13,781 nucleotides of DNA, taken from positions 1-13,781 of the forward strand of contig JAHWJO010000053.1 of NCBI GenBank assembly GCA_019348365.1, read 5' to 3'. Source of the stretch: Armatimonadota bacterium. GTDB lineage: Bacteria; Armatimonadota; DTGP01; JAHWJO01. A program made the translations under genes and the position numbers. Position 1 is the first letter of the stretch, and every line of letters begins with the position of its first letter. Below, one piece after another: positions 1 to 5,574 of the stretch. The notes under the pieces were generated by a model. The model was not told the DNA's origin, ran no database searches, and saw only the letters and a program-made list of their open reading frames with translations.

Positions 1-1044
1 TTTGGAGTCGGGGCGGTGATGCCCGTGCTCGTAATGGTGGCGCAGCAGGTCCTCGCCCCAGTCGCCCTCGAAGTCGCGCCAGACGGTGTGAATATGGTTC
101 GCGTTGTTCTGGGTGTTGTCGTACTCCACGAGGAAGGTCGGCCCCTGGATGCGGTAATAGTGTCCCTGGCCGCGCTCCAGCCCCCCCGCCCACGCGAACC
201 GAACCTTCTCGATGCCGGCCTTTTTCAGCTTCTCCATCCGCTGCTTCGCGAGCTCTTCGGGCATGGCGCGGGCGTACTCCTCCAATAACTCTTCGAGCAT
301 CGCCTTCTGCGCCTTCGTCATGGCGGGGTACGGGAGGCCCTTCGCCTCGCCGATGTCGGCCTTGCGGGACGCGCCGGTGATGATGTCCGACGGGGCTCTC
401 GCGTCGAGGATGGCTTCTTTGCGCTGCTTCTCGTCCATGGACTGGATGAGCTTCCGCGCCAGCTCCTCCTCGACCTTCAGGGGCCGCGTCCCCTTCAGGG
501 GGCCATCCTTCACCTCCGCCGGGTTCGCGCCGAGGAACTGCGGTGTGGTGGCGATCATCTTCCCGTCCACGACGGTGAAGTTGAGGGAGAGGTGGTGCCC
601 CTCCACGCGCCAGCCCCACGGCTCCTTCTCCGACGGCGTGCCCCAGACCGCGAAGGTGTACAGCTCGGGGTCGCGGGTGGGGCCGCGCCCCCCTTCGAGA
701 TCGCGGAGGACCGTTTCGAGGCTGATGATCGTGGTGGTCTTCAGGTACCCTTTCTGGCTGAGGCCCGCCTGGAGCAACCCATGGGCGAGCTTCCGCTGCT
801 TCTCGTTCATCTCCTTGAACGTGAGGCCGGTCCGCTGCTTCGGGACGAAGTGCCAGTCTTTCCGGTCGTCGGTATCGAACGGATGCTGCGCTTTTTGTCG
901 CTGGGCGGGGGTGAGGCCGTTCAGGAACGCTCTTGCGGCTTTGACCATGGACGCGCCGGAGGGGGGAGCCGCGCCGGAGACGGTCGCGACAGAAGCGAGC
1001 GCGAGGGCGAGGGCGATCAGATAGGGGGCGGATTCACGAAGCAT
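1..1044 (-). CDS. Secreted DUF3500 domain protein, 3' end cut by window edge
   Basis: A minus-strand frame opens at the ATG complementary to 1042-1044 and stays open for 348 codons to the window edge, so the C-terminus is missing. The start is supported by GAGGT (complement of 1052-1056), 7 bases upstream. The first ~25 residues form a signal peptide (MLRESAPYLIALALALASV, then ATVSGA before APP), so the product is exported. The body matches DUF3500: an N-terminal helix with LTPAQRQKA, a central QFLGANPAEVKDGP stretch, and near the edge the hallmark NHIHTVWRDFEGDWGEDLL followed by a His-rich RHHYEHGHHR. The clustered His, Asp and Glu residues could bind metal, but that is inference and the family has no established reaction. 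DUF3500 proteins are usually about 350-400 residues, so little is missing. The gene is divergent from uvrC and there is no functional link to it. Confidence 0.88.
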   Translation of the reverse strand, partial: MLRESAPYLIALALALASVATVSGAAPPSGASMVKAARAFLNGLTPAQRQKAQHPFDTDDRKDWHFVPKQRTGLTFKEMNEKQRKLAHGLLQAGLSQKGYLKTTTIISLETVLRDLEGGRGPTRDPELYTFAVWGTPSEKEPWGWRVEGHHLSLNFTVVDGKMIATTPQFLGANPAEVKDGPLKGTRPLKVEEELARKLIQSMDEKQRKEAILDARAPSDIITGASRKADIGEAKGLPYPAMTKAQKAMLEELLEEYARAMPEELAKQRMEKLKKAGIEKVRFAWAGGLERGQGHYYRIQGPTFLVEYDNTQNNANHIHTVWRDFEGDWGEDLLRHHYEHGHHRPDSK

Positions 1045-1063
1045 GCAATTAACCTCAAATCAG

Positions 1064-1069
1064 ATTTTA
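1064..1069 (-). promoter_or_regulatory. Possible -10 box for the DUF3500 gene
   Basis: TAAAAT on the minus strand matches five of six bases of the sigma-70 -10 consensus. It lies 19 bases before the ATG, which would give a very short leader still containing the GAGGT ribosome site. The best -35 candidate (CTGAAC, complement of 1085-1090) is poor and spaced only 15 bases away, so support is weak. Confidence 0.3.
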
Positions 1070-1193
1070 GGGGCTACAGAAAGAGTTCAGCCGGAGAACG
1101 GTTCCATCGTTGAAGGGAGGAAAAGGAGTCGCCGGATCAATTCCGAGCGCGGAGCCGAATTCCATTGTGGTGAGACTCCTGTTCCTCCCGATG

Positions 1194-1232
1194 GTTTCTC
1201 TCTCCTCCCTGAAATCGGGAGAGGTGAGGGGG
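1194..1232. repeat. Imperfect C/T-G/A palindrome, possible intergenic repeat
   Basis: A CTCTCTCCTCCC arm is followed by TGAAAT and a CGGGAGAGGTGAGGGGG arm. The inner five base pairs (CTCCC/GGGAG) are perfect and the rest is interrupted. The layout of a pyrimidine arm, short loop, GGGAGAGG and then a G-rich run is the same as at 8311-8360, so the two may belong to one dispersed repeat family. Two copies in a window are not proof. Confidence 0.35.
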
Positions 1233-1280
1233 AGCGACCGGCGCTTCTGTCTGCGTCGTGCGGGAACGAGCCCGGAGCGA

Positions 1281-1286
1281 TATAAT
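1281..1286 (+). promoter_or_regulatory. Consensus -10 box upstream of uvrC
   Basis: A perfect TATAAT in GC-rich surroundings. No convincing -35 lies 16-18 bases upstream. Transcription would start near 1293, six bases before the leader-ORF ATG and about 65 bases before the uvrC ATG. Such a start would remove most of the GAAGGA ribosome site of the leader ORF, so either the real start site is further upstream or the leader ORF is translated from a near-leaderless message. Confidence 0.45.
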
Positions 1287-1298
1287 AGAAGGACGAAC

Positions 1299-1361
1299 AT
1301 GATTCCTGCGCCCACCCGCACACCCATTCATTCACACGTCCATCCACCCATCCATCCATGA
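1299..1361 (+). CDS. 20-codon leader peptide overlapping the uvrC start
   Basis: A short ORF begins at ATG 1299, six bases after GAAGGA (1288-1293). It runs for 20 codons and stops at TGA 1359-1361, which overlaps the uvrC ATG as ATGA. The peptide starts MIPAPTRTP and ends HPPIHP, with six prolines and four histidines. uvrC itself has no Shine-Dalgarno sequence because the bases before its ATG are a CATC tract, so the ATGA overlap suggests that ribosomes finishing the leader restart on uvrC. The Pro-Pro pair just before the stop could slow ribosomes, but that is inference. The odd composition may simply reflect the tetranucleotide repeat, and no homology is claimed. Confidence 0.4.
   Translation: MIPAPTRTPIHSHVHPPIHP
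1321..1360 (+). repeat. Degenerate CATC tetranucleotide tract abutting uvrC ATG
   Basis: Forty bases read as ten tetramers close to CATC: CACC CATT CATT CACA CGTC CATC CACC CATC CATC CATG. The last tetramer supplies the uvrC start codon. Up to 1357 the only G is at 1338, so the mRNA leader should be unstructured. Confidence 0.6.
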
Positions 1362-3460
1362 CCGAATCGATCCGAGAGAAAATCGCCGAGAAGCTGGCGC
1401 TGCTGCCCGACAAGCCGGGCTGCTACCTGATGCGGGACTCCCAGGGGGAGGTCCTCTACGTCGGGAAGGCGCGCTCGTTGAAGAACCGCGTCCGCAGCTA
1501 CTTCCAGAAGGGGCACGGGCGCACGGCCCGCATCGACCGGATGGTGGGCCGCGTGTACGATTTCGACACGATCCTCACCGACAGCGAGATCGAGGCGCTG
1601 ATCCTGGAGAACACGCTGATCAAGCAGCACAAGCCGTACTTCAACGTCAGGCTGCGGGACGACAAGCAGTACCCCTACCTCAAAGTCACTCTGGAAGACG
1701 AGTTCCCCCGCGTCTTCATCGTGCGGCAGCCGAAGCAGGACGAGAACAAGTACTACGGCCCCTACACGAACTCGCGCGCGGTGTACAAGACGCTCCAGTT
1801 CATCCGTCAGGCGTTCCAGCTCGCGAGCTGTAAGCTCCAGTTCTCCAGCACCAAGCTTTTGAAGAAGCCGTGCCTGTACCATCATATCAACCAGTGCCTC
1901 GCGCCGTGCGTGGGGTACATCTCCCCGGAGGAGTACGGCGCGGTGGTGAAAGAGGTCTGCCTGTTCCTCGAAGGGAAGCACGAGCGGCTGCTGAAGCGGC
2001 TGGAGCAGATGATGGTCGATGCTGCGGAACGGCTGGATTTCGAGGGGGCCGCCAAGCTCCGCGACCAGCGCGAGGCCCTGCTGAAGATGATGGAGCACCA
2101 GAAGGTCGTCTCCACCGAGAAGATCGAGCAGGACGTGATCGCCTTCGTTCAGGAGAAGGGCAAGGCCGTGGGACAGATCCTGTTCATCCGCAACGGCAAG
2201 CTGATCGGGGAGGAGCATTTCCTGGTGGAGAACGGGGCGGAGGAGGCGTACGCCGTCGCGCTCTCCGAGCTCGTCACCCAGTACTACGAGGAAGCGGCGC
2301 AGGTCCCCCGCGAGATCCTGCTTCCGGCGGAGATCGGGGAGCCGGAGGTGGTGGAGGAGTGGCTGCGGGAGAAGCGGGGCGGCAAGGTGTCGCTCCTCGT
2401 GCCCCAGCGAGGGGAAAAACGGCGGCTCGTGGAGATGGCGGAGTCGAACGCGCGGGAGTCGCTCAAGCAGATGACCCAGCGGGCTTCCGACGAGCGGGCG
2501 GCGGCGCTGGAGGGGATGGAGCAGCTTCAGGATGTGCTCGACCTCCCCGCGCTTCCTGAACGGATCGAGTGCTACGACATCTCCAACATCCAGGGGACGG
2601 AAGCGGTCGGCTCCATGGTGGTGCTGCGCGACGGCAAGCCCGCCAGGGACCAGTACCGCCGCTTCAAGATCAAAGGCCTGCCCGACGAGCCGAACGACTT
2701 CCTGATGATGCAGCAGGTCCTCCGCCGCCGCCTCCAGAACGGCCTCGACGGGGATGCAAAATTCCTCCCTATGCCGGACCTCATTGTGATCGACGGGGGA
2801 AAAGGGCAACTCTCCGCCGCCGGGATGGTGATGGAGGAGCTGGGGGTACAGCTCCCGATGATCGGGCTGGCGAAGCGGGAGGAGGAGGTGTTCGTGCCCG
2901 GCCAGAGCGACCCGGTGGACCTGCCGAAGCACAGCCCCGGCAACCACATGCTCCAGCGCATCCGCGACGAGGCGCACCGGTTCGCGCTGACCTACCACCG
3001 CACGCTGCGGGGGAAGCAGGCCGTCGTCTCGATGCTCGACCAGATCCCCGGCGTGGGGAAGACGCGGCGGACCGCGCTCTTGAAGCAGTTCGGGAGCGTG
3101 GCGCAGATGAAGGAAGCGAGCGAGGAGGAGCTGGCGAAAGCGCCGGGAATGAATAAGAGCGTGGCCGCTTCCTTATACAAAGCCCTCCACGAGGAGGATG
3201 AGGCGTATCAGGAGGAGGGGGAAGGGGCCGCCGGGGATGGCGGAGCGGCGTACCTGCCGATCTCCCCGGCGCGGGCGGCGAAGGAGTCCAGAGCGAGCGA
3301 GACGATGGAGACCCTGCTGCCGAAACCCGGAGGGGGCCGGGAGGACGATGGGGAGGAGCGCTCCGGCGACCGTCCCAGCCGCCCGACGGTCGATCTGCTG
3401 ACCTCCAACGTCATCGGGCGCAGGGAACCGCGTCGGCCCTCCCGGTCGAGCTGGAAGTAA
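1358..3460 (+). CDS. uvrC: UvrABC excinuclease subunit C
   Basis: UvrC makes both incisions around bulky DNA lesions in nucleotide excision repair after UvrA/UvrB loading. The domains are in the usual order. The GIY-YIG nuclease is at ~18-100 (GCY 21-23, YVGKAR 34-39, then SEIEALILE). Four cysteines, C158, C172, C180 and C184, have nearly the spacing of the E. coli UvrC iron-sulfur ligands. The UVR motif is at ~208-240 (RLDFEGAAKLRDQ). The RNase H-like second nuclease has CYDISNIQG and LIVIDGGKGQL plus the later His. Tandem helix-hairpin-helix motifs (IPGVGKTRR; APGMNKS) end near 610. At 700 residues it is longer than usual: about 85 Gly/Glu/Arg/Pro-rich residues follow the second hairpin and look disordered. 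The ATG at 1358 fits the family start (EKLALLPDKPGCYLM) but has no ribosome site and overlaps the leader-ORF stop. Confidence 0.97.
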   Translation: MTESIREKIAEKLALLPDKPGCYLMRDSQGEVLYVGKARSLKNRVRSYFQKGHGRTARIDRMVGRVYDFDTILTDSEIEALILENTLIKQHKPYFNVRLRDDKQYPYLKVTLEDEFPRVFIVRQPKQDENKYYGPYTNSRAVYKTLQFIRQAFQLASCKLQFSSTKLLKKPCLYHHINQCLAPCVGYISPEEYGAVVKEVCLFLEGKHERLLKRLEQMMVDAAERLDFEGAAKLRDQREALLKMMEHQKVVSTEKIEQDVIAFVQEKGKAVGQILFIRNGKLIGEEHFLVENGAEEAYAVALSELVTQYYEEAAQVPREILLPAEIGEPEVVEEWLREKRGGKVSLLVPQRGEKRRLVEMAESNARESLKQMTQRASDERAAALEGMEQLQDVLDLPALPERIECYDISNIQGTEAVGSMVVLRDGKPARDQYRRFKIKGLPDEPNDFLMMQQVLRRRLQNGLDGDAKFLPMPDLIVIDGGKGQLSAAGMVMEELGVQLPMIGLAKREEEVFVPGQSDPVDLPKHSPGNHMLQRIRDEAHRFALTYHRTLRGKQAVVSMLDQIPGVGKTRRTALLKQFGSVAQMKEASEEELAKAPGMNKSVAASLYKALHEEDEAYQEEGEGAAGDGGAAYLPISPARAAKESRASETMETLLPKPGGGREDDGEERSGDRPSRPTVDLLTSNVIGRREPRRPSRSSWK

Positions 3461-3504
3461 CGGTCCCCTCCTGACATGAGCGCAGGGGATTTCGGGAAGA
3501 AAGC

Positions 3505-3522
3505 AGCCCTTTCCGGCTTTTT
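3505..3522 (+). terminator. Weak candidate terminator after uvrC
   Basis: AGCC (3505-3508), a six-base loop and GGCT (3515-3518) run into TTTTT. The stem is only four base pairs, so this is a marginal intrinsic terminator 45 bases after the uvrC stop. Confidence 0.25.
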
Positions 3523-3547
3523 AGGACCCATTTCGCTGCAGCCGGGT

Positions 3548-3553
3548 TAGAAT
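3548..3553 (+). promoter_or_regulatory. Possible -10 box for the dockerin gene pair
   Basis: TAGAAT matches five of six -10 consensus bases, 40 bases before the ATG at 3594. No good -35 is visible at normal spacing. A new promoter here is plausible because the following genes are functionally unrelated to uvrC. Confidence 0.3.
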
Positions 3554-3593
3554 AGACCGGGGACAAATCGATCCCCTCTCAAGGAGACTACCG

Positions 3594-5474
3594 ATGGCCC
3601 GCCCTTGCGTCCCGCGTTTCGCTCCCCAGCTTCTGTTCGCCATCGTGCTGCTCGCTTCATGGCTCCTCCCGGCTTCGGCGCAGGCTCAACTGACGCTCAA
3701 GATCACCTCCCCCACTCCCGGACAGGTGATCACCAATGGATTCGGTCATGTAACCGTCTCCGCCCAGCTTCAGACCACTTACGCGATAAAAACTTATAAG
3801 ATCCAACTCCATACTCTCGTCCGCGAGTATCAGTACTTCGCTCCGAACGTCACCTTTGAGGATCTCGCGTCCGGGGAGTACACAGCCACCGCGCGGGTGG
3901 AAGATCAGCGGGGCAACGTCGCAACGGATTCGGTGACGTTTACCCTTATTCGTCCTTTTATAGAGATCTCAGCCCCCCGGCCCGGGGAGCTGGCCCGCTC
4001 CGAACTGCGGGTCACGGCCCGGTGTCAAGGTTGCGACTACATTGAGACGGAGATTGATCCGGGGCACCGCACGCCCTTTTACGCCCGGTGCGACTCCAGC
4101 ACGCCGTCGTGCGTGGAGGCGCCGGGAACGCTCAAGCTGGATGTGGTCCGCCCCATCTCTCACCTTCCACTGGGCAGTTATCAGGTCGTGGTGATAGCGG
4201 GGACATCTTCGAGGCGGTTCTGGAAGACGGTCCCCTTTCACGTCGTGCCGGAGAAAGGTTTTCGGCAGCTGGAAAAGGTTCCAGGAACGTACATCATGGA
4301 TGTCCAGCCTGACCGCCTCACTTATCAGACCGAGGGAATTCCCGGCGGCGCTAAAGGAAACACCTTGCGCCTTCGGGACCGGAGGACCGGAGAGGATGTG
4401 GCGATCAATCCAAATGATGCGAATGGGACATCCCACGCCTATGTGACTCCCCGGGGCGCTATCTATCTGTCCTACTCCCCGAATTTTACGAATTCGACTG
4501 TCCTCGAGTGGCGGGACGGCCAATTACTGGAGATCGGTAAGTTTAATCAACTGAATGTCAGGGGAAATTACGCGGTTCTTTCGAATCTGAACGGTAACGA
4601 AGTCCGCCTCCGCCATCTCGTCACCGGTGAAGAGGTGGCGATCTTTCAGAAGCCCGAAGGCATTCATTCTGCCGCTGTCACTGATATCGGTCCAAACGGT
4701 GAAGTGCTGCTAAAGATATATAGGGGCGACAGCTCGATAGGGCCATATGACCTCCTCCTGTGGCGCTCCGGATCTCTGTCCCAGATCGCCCGGACGAATG
4801 TGGGAAATGCCCGCACCGACGGCGAGAACATCGTCTATTTTGAATCCGTTTACGGTTCCGACGGCCCTCTCTATCTTCATACGTCCGGTGGAAACGTCCG
4901 CCTCGCGACCGTAGCCGACGACTTTCGAGAGAGTCCGATACTTTTAAATGCCGGCTGGATCGCCTATCAGTCAAAAGATCCCAGCGGTAAGACTCAGGTC
5001 TGGGTGCGCTCGCCGGGCGGTGAAACCAAAATGGTGAGCCTGTTCAAGGAGGGTGGAGTGCTTAAGGCACTGGGGCCGAATGGAGAGGTCATCTTCGGGC
5101 GTCCCGTGTCCAGAGAATATACGCCCTACAGGGATTACAGGCTCTACCTGACCGATTTCAGCGCGAAGTGGGAGCGGGATCTCGGATTCAACGTGGGCCA
5201 GTTCTTCTGGCAGACCGGGGGATGGCATCTCAAAGTCGGAAATTCCTTGTTCGCCGTGACCGGCACCTTTCGCGGTTTGGGAGACGTGGATGGCAGCGGC
5301 GCGGTGGAGGTGACCGACGCCACCCTCACCCTTCGATCTATCGTGGGGCTGACCCCTCTGGCTCCGGTGCAGGCGACAGCCGCCGACGTGGACAAAAACG
5401 GATCGGTGGAGGTGACCGATGCCATCCTGATCCTCCGGGTGGTCGTGGGCCTTGACCCGCCGTTCACCGCCTGA
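3594..5474 (+). CDS. Exported Ig-like / beta-propeller protein with C-terminal dockerin
   Basis: The start is fixed by AAGGAG (3581-3586), seven bases upstream, and a signal peptide at 1-31 with a hydrophobic core (LLFAIVLLASWLL) and an AQA cleavage site. Residues ~33-120 are a bacterial Ig-like domain (KITSPTPGQVI, then GEYTATARVEDQRGN). A second Ig-like domain at ~121-219 carries four cysteines (RCQGC, ARC, PSC), probably two disulfides. Residues ~225-555 have repeated beta-rich units (NLNGNEVRLRHLVTGEEV, IAYQSKDPSGKTQVWV) typical of a TolB/WD40-like propeller. The end is a type I dockerin: two EF-hand-like calcium loops with Asp/Ser at 564, 566, 568, 575 and Asp/Asn at 598, 600, 602, 609, each followed by a helix ending VGL. 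No catalytic motif was seen, so a binding or structural role outside the membrane is likely. The next gene, 100 bases on, carries a cohesin-like domain and is the obvious partner candidate. Confidence 0.88.
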   Translation: MARPCVPRFAPQLLFAIVLLASWLLPASAQAQLTLKITSPTPGQVITNGFGHVTVSAQLQTTYAIKTYKIQLHTLVREYQYFAPNVTFEDLASGEYTATARVEDQRGNVATDSVTFTLIRPFIEISAPRPGELARSELRVTARCQGCDYIETEIDPGHRTPFYARCDSSTPSCVEAPGTLKLDVVRPISHLPLGSYQVVVIAGTSSRRFWKTVPFHVVPEKGFRQLEKVPGTYIMDVQPDRLTYQTEGIPGGAKGNTLRLRDRRTGEDVAINPNDANGTSHAYVTPRGAIYLSYSPNFTNSTVLEWRDGQLLEIGKFNQLNVRGNYAVLSNLNGNEVRLRHLVTGEEVAIFQKPEGIHSAAVTDIGPNGEVLLKIYRGDSSIGPYDLLLWRSGSLSQIARTNVGNARTDGENIVYFESVYGSDGPLYLHTSGGNVRLATVADDFRESPILLNAGWIAYQSKDPSGKTQVWVRSPGGETKMVSLFKEGGVLKALGPNGEVIFGRPVSREYTPYRDYRLYLTDFSAKWERDLGFNVGQFFWQTGGWHLKVGNSLFAVTGTFRGLGDVDGSGAVEVTDATLTLRSIVGLTPLAPVQATAADVDKNGSVEVTDAILILRVVVGLDPPFTA

Positions 5475-5574
5475 CGCCGGACCGAACCCGGCGATTGGAC
5501 TGTTTCATAAGGGGGATCATGTGAAATTAACAAGCGTTCCCATTGCTGCATTTTTCCTCTGGAGGGAAAATCGG

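Larger units (their letters stand above)
1045..1357. other. Divergent intergenic region between DUF3500 gene and uvrC
   Basis: This 313-base spacer holds the start signals of two divergent genes. On the minus side there is a TAAAAT box (complement of 1064-1069) before the DUF3500 gene. On the plus side there is TATAAT at 1281-1286, a 20-codon leader ORF (1299-1361) and a degenerate CATC tetranucleotide tract reaching the uvrC start codon. The middle (about 1194-1232) has a C/T-rich then G/A-rich imperfect palindrome. I see no other gene in it. Confidence 0.6.

Noticed and set aside
212..1024. Long plus-strand open frame of 270 codons
   Set aside because: It is antisense to the DUF3500 gene, is Ser/Arg-rich without any family features, and the minus frame carries the signal peptide and hallmark motif.
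1328..2998. 556-codon minus-strand open frame
   Set aside because: Antisense to uvrC. Its Leu/His/Val-rich, low-complexity composition is the usual shadow of a GC-rich gene.
5452..5574. Longer N-terminus of the cohesin-dockerin protein
   Set aside because: Starting at 5452 would overlap the upstream gene by 23 bases and bury the signal peptide 41 residues in. ATG 5575 has GGAGGG at good spacing.
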